NCBI GenBank assembly: GCA_963787415.1
Contig: CAWBCO010000001.1
Span: 124,001-188,000 of the forward strand
Source: CAVUWL01 sp963787415
GTDB taxonomy: Bacteria > Actinomycetota > Thermoleophilia > Solirubrobacterales > 70-9
DNA length: 64,000 nt
Reading direction: 5' to 3'
Shown: piece after piece, positions 7,992 to 16,447 of the stretch
Layout of the letters: each line of letters starts with the position of its first letter
Numbering within the stretch: the stretch's first letter is position 1
The notes under the pieces: generated by a model
What the model was told of the DNA's origin: nothing
Seen by the model: only the letters and a program-made list of their open reading frames with translations
The model's database searches: none
Program-made: the position numbers and the translations under genes

Positions 7992-9548
7992 TCACTCGGG
8001 CGGGTTTGAGCGCCCGTTCCTCAATGTGCCTTTCAAATCGATCTTGCGGGCCGGTGCGCTACGCCGCGCCAGGCGATCCGAACCAGGCGATCCGAACCAG
8101 GCGATCAGCGCGTCGGAGAGTCCGAGTTGGGCTCGGTCTCCGACCCAGGCAACGTATCCATCGGGCCGAATCAATACAGCCGTGGGAGCGGTGACTGGCC
8201 CGAGTACCGGAAGCTCCCAGGGGCCGACATATTCAGCATCGATCAGCTCGACCCGATCAGCCCATGGTGTGATGTCAAAGCTGCCGGGCTCACCGAGGTT
8301 AAGCAGCACCGGTTTGGCGTTATGCAGCAGGGTGAAGACCTGCAGCGGGCCGTCGGCGGCGACGAGATCCAGATCGGGTATGCGGCGTCCGAGCAGCGGA
8401 TGTCCCTCACCGAGGTCGTAATGAATGTCTAGCCCGGAGATGATCCCGGCAAGCCATTTGCGAGGCTCATCCATGCTCGCCAGCTCCGAGACGACGTCGA
8501 CCAGGGCCTCGATGCGCTCGTCCCGGCGTTGGAGCGCGCCCTGAGCCATGGTGTGCTGGAGTGCGCGGGCAGCGACCGGGTGGCGCTCGTCTTGATAGGT
8601 ATCCAGGAGCCTCTCCGGGGAGGTCCCGTTGACCACCTGAGCCAGCTTCCATCCCAGATTGACCGCATCCTGTACACCGAGGCTGAGGCCCTGTCCACCC
8701 GCCGGGTAATGCACATGGGCAGAGTCGCCGGCGAGTAGCACGCGTCCCGCGCGGTAGGTCGCTGCCTGACGTGTCATGTCGGTGAACCTGGAGATCCAGG
8801 TGGGATTGTGGATCCCGAAGTCGGTGCCGTACACGGTCATCAGCGCCTCGCTTAGATCGCGCAGGGTGGGCTCGCTGCTAGTAGGCCCGAGCTGCTGCTC
8901 CGTCACGACGACCCGCACCGTCCTCCCGTTCTCCATTGTGTGGAGGGCGTGGACGCCGGTAGCGTCGTGGCGAATGCCTCGCGGTGGTTCCTCGGTTGTC
9001 TCGACCTCGGCGATCAGATTGCTCCTGGTCGGATCCCATCCGGGAAACTCGATTCCGGCTGCTTTACGGATGACGCTGCGTCCTCCATCGCAGCCGATCA
9101 GATACTGCGCCCGCAGCGAGTGGTCCTCGGTGAACTCGACGTCGACGCCGGCGTCGTCTTGCGCGAAGCCCGTCACCTCACGTCCGTAATAGATCCGCAC
9201 CGGCAGTTCGGCGATCCAGGCGGCCATAATTCGCTCGATCTGGTTCTGCCAGATCCCGAGCGAATATGGATGGCGCGTTGGGAAGTCACTCATGTCCAGC
9301 ACGGTCGTGGCCAGCATTGCGGCCTGAGCCACCTGACCCTCCGCGAGGAAGCGATCAGCGACCCCACGCTGATCCAGCACCTCGATTGTGCGCGAGTGAA
9401 AACCGCCGGCCCGTGAGCCGACGAGCACATGATTGGAACGCCGCTCAACCACCGCGACGTCGACCCTCGCCAATGCCAGCTCAGCCGCCAGCATCATCCC
9501 TGCCGGACCTCCTCCGGCGATCACTACGGCATGCTCGGTCATAGGCAC
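7992..9548 (-). CDS. FAD-dependent aromatic hydroxylase (PHBH-fold, MhpA/PgaE-like)
   Basis: Class A flavin monooxygenase that would use FAD, NAD(P)H and O2 to hydroxylate a phenolic or polyketide-like substrate. The 518-residue protein has the N-terminal dinucleotide fold 'VVIAGGGPAGMMLA', the 'CDGGRSVIRK' (DG) motif, and the FAD-ribityl motif 'LLAGDSAHVHYPAGGQGLSLG' split over residues 275-296. A C-terminal thioredoxin-like domain typical of the phenol-hydroxylase branch begins at about 400. The 3' end contains a 14-bp tandem repeat (8070-8106). No pathway genes are adjacent, so the substrate is open. Confidence 0.88.
   Translation of the reverse strand: MPMTEHAVVIAGGGPAGMMLAAELALARVDVAVVERRSNHVLVGSRAGGFHSRTIEVLDQRGVADRFLAEGQVAQAAMLATTVLDMSDFPTRHPYSLGIWQNQIERIMAAWIAELPVRIYYGREVTGFAQDDAGVDVEFTEDHSLRAQYLIGCDGGRSVIRKAAGIEFPGWDPTRSNLIAEVETTEEPPRGIRHDATGVHALHTMENGRTVRVVVTEQQLGPTSSEPTLRDLSEALMTVYGTDFGIHNPTWISRFTDMTRQAATYRAGRVLLAGDSAHVHYPAGGQGLSLGVQDAVNLGWKLAQVVNGTSPERLLDTYQDERHPVAARALQHTMAQGALQRRDERIEALVDVVSELASMDEPRKWLAGIISGLDIHYDLGEGHPLLGRRIPDLDLVAADGPLQVFTLLHNAKPVLLNLGEPGSFDITPWADRVELIDAEYVGPWELPVLGPVTAPTAVLIRPDGYVAWVGDRAQLGLSDALIAWFGSPGSDRLARRSAPARKIDLKGTLRNGRSNPPE
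8070..8106 (-). repeat. 14-bp tandem repeat inside the hydroxylase C-terminus
   Basis: Unit GATCGCCTGGTTCG (minus strand) occurs twice in full plus ten bases of a third copy. It encodes 'IAWFGSPGSDRLA'. As 14 is not a multiple of three, gain or loss of one unit would change the C-terminal reading frame. Confidence 0.8.
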
Positions 9549-10165
9549 ACCCCCGTCGGATACGTCGATAACACGCGCATTTCCTGACTCCCAAACTCCG
9601 TAGGTTCTGGTCTAAGCCGGCGGTTATACAGCACGACCGGAAGCTTCATGAAGGCCTCGTGTGCGGTATAAATTGGAAGTGGATAGGAGCGTTACAGTCG
9701 CCTTTCCACCTCGTCAGCGCGCCCAGAGACGTCTTTCGCGAAGCGACGGTGAACCGTGTACCGCGCAGAGGAAGGATTCGGTCGTCGAGGAGTTGCACGA
9801 TTTTATGGTCCGAGTAGTGCTGCCAGAACACGACTCGGATCCCAACTGGGCGCCGGTGGGCGGTCTTCACTTGCGGCGCATAGGGAAGATGGACACCGTT
9901 GCCTTCGATCTCGGGTCCACGGCGCTGACGCGGGCCTGCTCGCCTTTCGGTTGCGGCAATCGTTCGTCCCCAAATAGGAGAAGCTGGTCAATGGAGGCCG
10001 AATGCCGTGCGTCAGTGCGGTACGTCGCGAAGTCCACGCACCGCCGTCCTGGCCGCCGCCTCGGGGTGAGCTGTCCAAAGAGCGACGATTAGAGGAATAT
10101 GGCGATGAGTCTGATCGCCGCCCGGAGTCTTAAAGACCGAGTCCCCCAAGAAAGAGAGCGATGAG
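9549..10165. other. 617-bp region without a supported gene
   Basis: Open frames on both strands (for example 9661-10092) have skewed, arginine-rich compositions, match nothing I recognise and overlap one another. The stretch lies between the divergent hydroxylase and DUF899 genes, so it probably holds their promoters and possibly decayed sequence. Confidence 0.4.
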
Positions 10166-10903
10166 ATGCCTGAGCACAAGATCGGAACGCGCGAGGAATG
10201 GCAAGCGGCCCGGAATGAGCTCGCGAAGCTTGAGGCCGAGCAGGCAGACCGAAACGGGAAGATCAAGGAGATGCGGCTGGCGCTGCCCTGGGTCCGGGTG
10301 GAGAAGGAGTACGAGTTCGACACCGAGAATGGAAAGAAGACGCTGGTCGAGCTATTCGACGGCCGCTCCCAGCTCCTCGCCTACAACATCATGTTCGGCC
10401 CCGATTACACGGAGGGTGCTTGTCCCGGGTGCACCAGCCTCGGCGACGGCCTCGACGGGTCGCTCGTCCACCTCAACCACCGCGACGTGACCCTGCTCTG
10501 CTTCTCGCGGGCTCCGATTGAGCGGCTTAAGGCCTACAAGGAGCGAATGGGCTGGGAGTTCCCCTACGTGTCTACCTACAAGACCGAGTTCCCCTTTGAC
10601 TTCGAGCTCGCGCTTACCGAGGAGCAGGCGCAGCAGACCCCCGAGATCACGGAGATGGTTGACAATCCGCCCGACTGGCTGCTCGAGTGGTCGCACCAGA
10701 TCGGGGCCGAGCTGAAAGACGGGCTGCGCGAGGGCCCCGCATGGATCTCCTTCGCGCGCGAGAACGGGACCGTCTATCACACCTACACCGTGAAGGCGCC
10801 CGATCCGTTCGTCGCGCCATACTTCAGTTTCCTGCTCGACCGCACGCCTAAGCCCCAGCCCAACGAGCCTCGCACCTTCCGCAAGGACGAGTATCCGGAC
10901 TGA
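10166..10903 (+). CDS. DUF899 (thioredoxin-like fold) protein
   Basis: Cytosolic protein of 245 residues belonging to the DUF899 family. It shows 'EYEFDTENGKKTLVELFDGRSQLLAYNIMFG' (split here across residues 48-79) and the CxxC-like 'GACPGCTSLGDGLDG' near 90-104, which sits where thioredoxin-like folds place their redox pair. The family is widespread in soil bacteria and its reaction is not established. A purine-rich AAGAAAGAGAG stretch lies about 8-18 bases before ATG 10166. No operon partner is present. Confidence 0.88.
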   Translation: MPEHKIGTREEWQAARNELAKLEAEQADRNGKIKEMRLALPWVRVEKEYEFDTENGKKTLVELFDGRSQLLAYNIMFGPDYTEGACPGCTSLGDGLDGSLVHLNHRDVTLLCFSRAPIERLKAYKERMGWEFPYVSTYKTEFPFDFELALTEEQAQQTPEITEMVDNPPDWLLEWSHQIGAELKDGLREGPAWISFARENGTVYHTYTVKAPDPFVAPYFSFLLDRTPKPQPNEPRTFRKDEYPD

Positions 10904-11137
10904 GATCCGGAGCGCACGACGCCGTCGGTGCAGATCCCGCACCGCTGCTTTCCGCACCAAGCGATCGTGGAAGGGAACCGCCCCGGCGCTGTCGCTTCGG
11001 ATGAAAATCACCAGGGACGGGGGGCTTCCTGCTGGACGTTGTGGAGGGCGGCAGTTTGGAAGTTCGCGGGAGTTTGCTGTGGGTGGATGCCACGATCGGC
11101 GCTAAAGCGCTGCGGCTGGCCGAACCTGGTTTGCAAG

Positions 11138-11226
11138 CGGAGGGGGTGGGATTCGAACCCACGAGACACCCGAAGGCATCTAACGGCTTTCAAGGCCGCC
11201 GCATTCAACCGCTCTGCCACCCCTCC
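11138..11226 (-). tRNA. tRNA-Ser (anticodon UGA)
   Basis: The 89-nt gene folds as a class II tRNA. Acceptor GGAGGGG (11226-11220) pairs with CCCCTCC (11145-11139), discriminator is G, T-arm is GTGGG with loop TTCGAAT, and the long variable arm is present. The anticodon stem GCGGC/GCCGT holds loop CTTGAAA, giving anticodon TGA. CCA is not encoded. Confidence 0.95.
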
Positions 11227-11298
11227 GAAGCGTGGACCTAGAACCGATGCTAGACACAGAGACCTCGTCTCGGAGTCCTGGCTGCTGATTGGATTGGT

Positions 11299-12456
11299 GT
11301 GATGCGGCGCTTGGTCCTGCTCACTTCGGCCGTGGTCCTCTTCGATGTGACCTTCTATTCGGCGATCGCACCGCTACTTCCAGATTACGCTGCCGAACTC
11401 GGTCTAAGCAAGGCAGAAGCCGGCATCCTTTCGGCTTCCTATGCGGCGGGGACACTGGCTTTCTCGCTGCCGGCGGGATTTGTGGCAACCCGCTTTGGAC
11501 CTCGCCGAAGTGTAATTGGAGGTCTGCTGCTGCTCGGCTTTTCCAGTCTTGGCTTCGGTTTTGCCAACAACATTGCCTTACTCGATCTGGCGAGGTTCAC
11601 TCAAGGTGTTGCGGGTGCGCTCATCTGGTCGGGCGCGCTGACATGGCTGATCACCGCCGCACCGGATGAGAAACGCGGTTCCGTGATCGGGACAGTTTTG
11701 GGAACCGCCGTTGCAGGCGCCCTACTCGGTCCCGTTGTGGGCGCGCTTGCCGCTGAAATAGGCACGAAGCCGGTCTTTGGCTCGGTTCTTTGTCTCTCCG
11801 CTGTTCTGGCCACATTCGCCTCTCGCTTACCGGAGGCACGGGATTCAGAGGAGCTGGGTCTGGGGGAGGTTTGGGCAACGATCCGCAGCCGCCCGATCCT
11901 CACGGCAACCGCTTTCGTCGCGGTTCCATCACTGATGTTTGGGGCGATCGAGGTGCTGGTGCCACTTAGGATCGCGGCTCTCGGGGGTAGTGATATCGCA
12001 ATCGCCGGGGGCTTTATCGTCGGAGCCGGACTGGAGGCTGGTTTGGCGCCAGTCGCGGGTCGCTATTCAGACCGCGTCGGGCGTCGCCTGCCATATCTGA
12101 TCGGGTTGACAATTTGCGCGGCGGCCATGGTCGTGATTGCGATTGCACAGGCGCTCGGGGTGGTCATTTTCGGCCTCGTGCTTACTTCTCTTGGGGCGGG
12201 CATCTGCTTTGCTCCCGCCCTAACCTTGCTTTCTGATTCGGCTGCCGCGAGCAGTCTGCATCAGGGCTTTGCGGCAGGGCTTTCGAATATGGCTTGGGCG
12301 GCCGGCCAGGTGGTGGGCGGCATCGTAGGCGGCGCGCTTGCAAGCGTTACCGACACCGCCGTCCCAAGTCTCGGGATTGCGGTTCTCCTGCTTGCAACGG
12401 TCGTTTATGCGCGCAGGACGCTGGCGGCTGCTGTGACATTCCGGTCCGTTAATTGA
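11299..12456 (+). CDS. MFS transporter (12-helix exporter type)
   Basis: Inner-membrane transporter of 385 residues with two six-helix bundles. The helix 2-3 loop motif appears as 'FVATRFGPRRSVI' and again in the second half as 'GRYSDRVGRRLPYL'. 'ALIWSGALTWLITAAPDEKRGSVIG' (residues about 114-138) is the typical helix 4-5 linker of drug/sugar efflux members. Start GTG 11299 is directly followed by ATG 11302; either is possible. The substrate is unknown. It stands alone between a tRNA gene and the lactone oxidase. Confidence 0.85.
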   Translation: MMRRLVLLTSAVVLFDVTFYSAIAPLLPDYAAELGLSKAEAGILSASYAAGTLAFSLPAGFVATRFGPRRSVIGGLLLLGFSSLGFGFANNIALLDLARFTQGVAGALIWSGALTWLITAAPDEKRGSVIGTVLGTAVAGALLGPVVGALAAEIGTKPVFGSVLCLSAVLATFASRLPEARDSEELGLGEVWATIRSRPILTATAFVAVPSLMFGAIEVLVPLRIAALGGSDIAIAGGFIVGAGLEAGLAPVAGRYSDRVGRRLPYLIGLTICAAAMVVIAIAQALGVVIFGLVLTSLGAGICFAPALTLLSDSAAASSLHQGFAAGLSNMAWAAGQVVGGIVGGALASVTDTAVPSLGIAVLLLATVVYARRTLAAAVTFRSVN

Positions 12457-12594
12457 GCGATGTCGCTTATAACCAACTTTGGCGACGGACATAAAGGGGG
12501 AGGTCTCATTCTCTCGGCCGGTAGGGACGTAGTTGACCGAGGAGTTCGGCATGGAGAAAAGCGAAGATTGGGCGCGAAGCTACTCTGAGGCACC

Positions 12595-13914
12595 GTGGTG
12601 GCGAGCAAAGAACCCGTGTCCTTAGCCAAGAGCTGGTGCAATTGGGCGGGCGATCAGGTCTGCGAGCCAAAAGAGATGATCAATCCCGGCTCTCTCAACG
12701 AGCTCGCCGAGTCAGTCCAGCGGGCGGCGACGGCAGGGCGCAAGGTGAGCATCGCCGGCTCCGGACATTCCTTCAGCGAGGCGACGCTCACCGATGGCAC
12801 GCTGATCGGCTTGGGAGCCCTGAGTGGCGTGATCGACGCCGACCCCGGCTCTGGATTAGTCAAGGTGGGTGCCGGCACGATTTTGGCCGACCTCAACCGA
12901 GAGCTTGATCGATTCGGCCTGGCGATGGAAAACCTTGGTGACATCGATCACCAGACGATCGCCGGGGCGATCTCCACCGCAACCCACGGAACCGGGGCAA
13001 AACTCTCCAACATTTCGTCCCAGGTCGAGGCGATCGAGATGGTACTTGCTGATGGCAGCATCCGAGAGTTGGGCTCAGCGGATAAGCTGCTTCGGGCCGC
13101 GCGTGTCGGCGTCGGCGCACTCGGCGCGATCTCGGCAGTAACCCTGCGCTGTGTGCCTGCGTTCACCTTGCACCGCGTCGACAAGCCTCTCCCTCTCGAA
13201 AATGTGCTCGAAACCTTCCAGGAGCGCGCCGATGCAAACGAACACTATGAGTTCTTCGCCTTTCCCTACGCGGATCGCGCTCTGGTCTTGGAGCGCAACC
13301 GCACCGCGCTCTCGCCGCGCCCACGTGGCCGGGTCGCGGCATACCTGAATGACATCGTGCTCGAGAATTGGGCGCTTGAGGCACTATCGCTGAACGGAAA
13401 GTATCTTCCGGCTTCGATCCCGTTTCTGGCCCGCGTCGCGGCGCGCCTTGCCTCTGGCTCGCAGGCGACCGATCGCAGCGACCGAATTTTTGTCAATGAG
13501 CGCCGCGTTCGCTTCACGGAGATGGAGTACGGAATTCCGCGCGAGCACGGGCCGGAGGCGGCACGCCGGGTGATCGAGTGGGTTCGCTGCAACCGCTACC
13601 CAGTCTTCTTTCCGATCGAGATGCGAGTGGTTGGCGCCGACGATGCGCTGCTCAGCACCGCCTACGGTCGCGATACTGCCTACATTGCCGTCCACCAGTT
13701 CCGGGGAATGGAGTGGCGACCTTACTTCCAGGCGGTTGAGGAAATAATGGATTCATATGGAGGTCGCCCCCATTGGGGAAAGCGTCATTTCCAAACGGCA
13801 AGGACGCTGGTGACTCGATATCCCGCCTGGGAGGAGTTTCAAGCCGCTCGTGATCAGCTCGACCCACGGCGAGTATTCACCAACGCCTATGCTGCCCGCG
13901 TTCTGGGTCCCTGA
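12595..13914 (+). CDS. FAD-linked aldonolactone oxidase (L-gulonolactone / D-arabinono-1,4-lactone oxidase family)
   Basis: VAO-family flavoenzyme of 439 residues. The N-terminal FAD domain has 'SIAGSGHSFSE', where the His of GxGHS is the usual flavin attachment or contact site, and 'THGTGAKL' further on. The C-terminal ALO domain ends with 'RPHWGKRHF', the HWGK motif conserved in gulonolactone and arabinonolactone oxidases. The likely reaction is oxidation of a sugar 1,4-lactone to an ascorbate-like product. GTG 12595 is the only good start. It is convergent with the PLP enzyme at 13953, an arrangement that resembles the actinobacterial Rv1769-Rv1771 neighbourhood. Confidence 0.87.
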   Translation: MVASKEPVSLAKSWCNWAGDQVCEPKEMINPGSLNELAESVQRAATAGRKVSIAGSGHSFSEATLTDGTLIGLGALSGVIDADPGSGLVKVGAGTILADLNRELDRFGLAMENLGDIDHQTIAGAISTATHGTGAKLSNISSQVEAIEMVLADGSIRELGSADKLLRAARVGVGALGAISAVTLRCVPAFTLHRVDKPLPLENVLETFQERADANEHYEFFAFPYADRALVLERNRTALSPRPRGRVAAYLNDIVLENWALEALSLNGKYLPASIPFLARVAARLASGSQATDRSDRIFVNERRVRFTEMEYGIPREHGPEAARRVIEWVRCNRYPVFFPIEMRVVGADDALLSTAYGRDTAYIAVHQFRGMEWRPYFQAVEEIMDSYGGRPHWGKRHFQTARTLVTRYPAWEEFQAARDQLDPRRVFTNAYAARVLGP

Positions 13915-13952
13915 TTCTCCGGTACCTGTGAGGACCCCGTACCGCGAACTGC

Positions 13953-15149
13953 CTAGAGAAAGGTCTGTCCCTCGCCGCGGTAGGTGGCCACTTGATCGAC
14001 GATCGCGCCGTCTTCGAGCAGGTAAAGCGAGGCAAAGCGCTCACACAGCTCTCCCGCCTTGGCGTGGCGGAAGTAGGCTCGCTCGCCGATCTTCAGCTCT
14101 GCCGCCGCCGCGCCCAGAAGTGGCGTCTGCACCTCTCCGGCGCCCTCCTCGGAATCGAGCCGCAGGCCCGGGGGAAGCCAGGGCACCGGCAAGCGGGCGG
14201 AGTCACCGCTCCCGGATGCCAGATAGCCACCGCCCAGCGCGGTCGCCACACCGGGGCTGGGCTTACGTACAACCGGTAGGGCAAAACCGGCCGCCGGCGT
14301 GAGGCTGAAGCGTGTGTAGTGGTCAAAAAGCGCCGGTGCGAAAAAACCAGATCCGGCGCTGAGCTCGGTTACCGCGTCCTCGGCCGCGGTCAGTTCGAGA
14401 CTTCCGGTGCCCCCACCGTTGACGATTTTGAGATCCGCCAGTTCACCGATCGCGGTCACCGCGGCGGCACGCCGTTCGGCCAGCTCTGCGGCAGAGCGCC
14501 GCTGCATGAAGCGGATCGCGGTTCCCCGCAAGCGCCTGCCCGCAGGTCGATCGCCGACCCCGGCAATCTGACCCTCATAAGCCATCAGAGCGACCAATTC
14601 AATCTGAGGGCGTCGGTCAATCTCCTCTACCAGCCCAAGGGCCTGCGCGACCGTGTGGACAGGAGAACGCTTGGGACCGAACTTGGCCCGCCCGCCGAAG
14701 GGCCACCAGCCGGCGTCGAGCTCGATGCAGACGCGGACCGGCGCGGCCCCAGCGCCGAGCACCGAATCGATCAGATCGAGGTGCTCGGCACAGTCGACCA
14801 TCACGATTGGGGAATGTGCGGGGTTGCCGACCGAGCGCAGCGCCAGCTCCCCGAGGGCTTCGGCATCGGTCGTGGGGTAGGCAAGCAGCAGGTCTTCAAA
14901 TCCGCGCTCAAATAGCCACAGGGTCTCCGGCAAGGTGAAGGTGAGCAATCCTGCGAAGCGCTGATCGCGCGTCAGAATCCTTTGCAGCAGCTCTCGGCAG
15001 CGCACCGACTTGCTGGCGATCCGAATCGGCTTGGAACCGGCTCGTTTCAGCATCGCAGTTGCGTTTGACCACATCGCATCGAGGTCTACAAAGGCAAATG
15101 GCGCCTCGAGCCCCTCGAATATGGCCTCATACTCTGCGTGATTCCTCAT
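13953..15149 (-). CDS. Alanine-racemase-fold PLP enzyme (amino acid deaminase/aldolase-like)
   Basis: About 398 residues. 'PFAFVDLDAMWSNATAML' opens the Ala_racemase_N TIM barrel, and 'RIASKSVRCRELL' (residues about 40-52) contains the expected PLP-binding lysine. The later 'KIVNGGGTGSLEL' resembles the phosphate-binding loop. A C-terminal D-serine-dehydratase-like domain carries 'RHAKAGELCERF', with His and Cys residues that in that family bind zinc. The family includes D-threonine aldolase and D-serine dehydratase, but the actinobacterial subgroup is uncharacterised. The start could be ATG 15149 or GTG 15173; neither has a clear ribosome site. Confidence 0.8.
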   Translation of the reverse strand: MRNHAEYEAIFEGLEAPFAFVDLDAMWSNATAMLKRAGSKPIRIASKSVRCRELLQRILTRDQRFAGLLTFTLPETLWLFERGFEDLLLAYPTTDAEALGELALRSVGNPAHSPIVMVDCAEHLDLIDSVLGAGAAPVRVCIELDAGWWPFGGRAKFGPKRSPVHTVAQALGLVEEIDRRPQIELVALMAYEGQIAGVGDRPAGRRLRGTAIRFMQRRSAAELAERRAAAVTAIGELADLKIVNGGGTGSLELTAAEDAVTELSAGSGFFAPALFDHYTRFSLTPAAGFALPVVRKPSPGVATALGGGYLASGSGDSARLPVPWLPPGLRLDSEEGAGEVQTPLLGAAAAELKIGERAYFRHAKAGELCERFASLYLLEDGAIVDQVATYRGEGQTFL

Positions 15150-15217
15150 CAGCAGATGAGCGTAACCGCGCACTGCGGACGCGCTAGGAGATCACGGCGG
15201 TATGTTTTTGGTGCCTC

Positions 15218-15309
15218 GGAGAGGTGGCCGAGTGGCTGAAGGCACTCGCCTGCTAAGCGAGTAGGGGGCGAAAGCTCTCTCGAGGGTTCGAATCCCTCCC
15301 TCTCCGCCA
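15218..15309 (+). tRNA. tRNA-Ser (anticodon GCU)
   Basis: Class II tRNA with acceptor GGAGAGG (15218-15224) pairing with CCTCTCC (to 15305), discriminator G and an encoded CCA (15307-15309). Anticodon stem CTCGC/GCGAG encloses CTGCTAA, anticodon GCT. The long variable arm is present. Confidence 0.95.
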
Positions 15310-15338
15310 TAAGACGTTAGGTCAACACCGACCGAAGG

Positions 15339-15368
15339 AAGGCGGCCCCATCGGGGCCGCCTTCTGTT
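15339..15368 (+). terminator. Intrinsic terminator of tRNA-Ser(GCU)
   Basis: AAGGCGGCCCC (15339-15349), loop ATC, and GGGGCCGCCTT (15353-15363) form a perfect 11-bp stem, followed by CTGTTTCC. It lies 30 bases after the tRNA. Confidence 0.8.
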
Positions 15369-15419
15369 TCCTGGTCTGGCCCCCAGCCACGCAACCGCGC
15401 CCCGCACCGTCGGCGTGAA

Positions 15420-15850
15420 GCTCTTGGCCATCAGGGCCGCATCGGACCTGCTCAGCTCGGCACCGACGAGTGGGCCACCCGCCGGCCGGAATCCTATCCC
15501 TGCGGCCCACAACCTTGATTCGCTTATAGAACGCCTGGTTGAGCGCGCGCTTGGGTTGGGAATCGGCCATCCAATGGACAGCGGCAACGTCGTCGGCCAG
15601 CTCCAGGGCCAAGCGGAGCAAGGTGCCATCAGAGTTGAGCTGGCGCTCGGTTGCTGCCAAGGACTTCTTGTCGGCGGCGTCCTCGCGGTCCAGCCGCTCG
15701 CGCTCTTTACGGAAGGCATTGGCGATGTGCTCCCGTCCTCCTCCAGATGGAGCCGCAAGCATTCGGCTCTGTTTCGTCTTCCAGCTTGTCCGCCAGCTCA
15801 AACTTGGCCGCTAAAACTTCGAGCGAAAGGCAATTGCATGAGACGAGGAG
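15420..15850 (-). pseudogene. Remnant of a large serine recombinase C-terminus
   Basis: Minus-strand frames contain 'FELADKLEDE', 'KERERLDREDAADKKSLAATE' (15 to 20-residue coiled segment) and 'KRALNQAFYKRIKV', which fit the coiled-coil and final segment of large serine integrases. Only this tail is present: no resolvase catalytic Ser region or recombinase domain is visible, and the pieces are in different frames. The location right after tRNA-Ser(GCU) fits an old integration site. Homology is judged by eye, so moderate confidence. Confidence 0.5.
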
Positions 15851-16024
15851 TCTCGGGCCGCTTCAGGAGGAGTCGAGCCCGCGCTGAAAGCGGCGCGCCG
15901 CCACCTGATTGACGAGGCTGGAAGCAGTAACGCTGGCGCCCCGTTCAAGAGAGCCGCGGAAGACGCTTGCGCTAAGCACTTTGGATTGGTAGGAAATGGA
16001 GGTTGAAGAGCTTGGTGATGGCCT

Positions 16025-16324
16025 TCAACTCGACAACTTCTTCTTCTTCATCGAGATTCTCCGAGAAGCGGCCTCCCGCCACTTATTGGCATCCGCGCGG
16101 GCCTCGAGGGAGACCAATCCCACAAGCCGTTGCTTGCGGCTGAAGCAGAAATCAATGAACTCCTCGATCGTCACCGGTTCGATTATCGCCTCGACGGTGG
16201 CGACATTGGGAAGATCGGAACGCCGGCGCTCGATCAGGTCGTAGTAGGGCCTGCGCTGCTCGCGGCCAAGCGCCCAGGTCGGGGGCTGACCAGAGGAGAA
16301 TGATGACGCCTTGGCGACAGCCAA
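16025..16324 (-). CDS. Possible small protein, unknown
   Basis: Ninety-nine codons from TTG 16324, with CAAGGCA upstream. The central part (VEAIIEPVTIEEFIDFCFSR) has a natural composition and predicted helix, and the end is very basic (SMKKKKLSS). I do not recognise a family. It may be the tail of a gene broken when the neighbouring mobile DNA decayed. Confidence 0.3.
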   Translation of the reverse strand: MAVAKASSFSSGQPPTWALGREQRRPYYDLIERRRSDLPNVATVEAIIEPVTIEEFIDFCFSRKQRLVGLVSLEARADANKWREAASRRISMKKKKLSS

Positions 16325-16408
16325 TGCCTTGGTCGAGGAGGCAGTCTTGAAGGCGGCGGGTTCAAGGGAACCAATTTCGGACCTCTGGCCCCGGACTCAA
16401 GAACCCTC

Positions 16409-16432
16409 GCTAATAGACGCGTCCGTAAATTC
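16409..16432 (-). repeat. Dispersed 24-bp repeat, copy B
   Basis: Minus-strand copy with core TTACGGACGCGTCTA identical to copy A over 15 bases; two mismatches in 24. It sits 16 bases beyond the stop of the secreted protein gene 16448-17119 and faces away from it. Confidence 0.6.
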
Positions 16433-16447
16433 AGGTCGTAACGGTAT

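Larger units (their letters stand above)
15851..16447. other. Debris region after the recombinase remnant
   Basis: Apart from the weak 99-codon frame at 16025-16324 and repeat copy B (16409-16432), nothing is recognisable. The run of short, overlapping frames suggests decayed mobile DNA. Confidence 0.4.

Noticed and set aside
9661..10092. 143-codon frame between the hydroxylase and DUF899 genes
   Set aside because: Composition is typical of chance frames in high-GC DNA and opposing frames overlap it; no recognisable motif.
11020..11300. Open frames across the tRNA-Ser(UGA) gene
   Set aside because: They read through a tRNA and carry the well-known false peptide typical of tRNA antisense frames.
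15192..15758. 188-codon minus-strand frame over tRNA-Ser(GCU)
   Set aside because: Spurious frame running through the tRNA; the recombinase-like residues are in the neighbouring frame.
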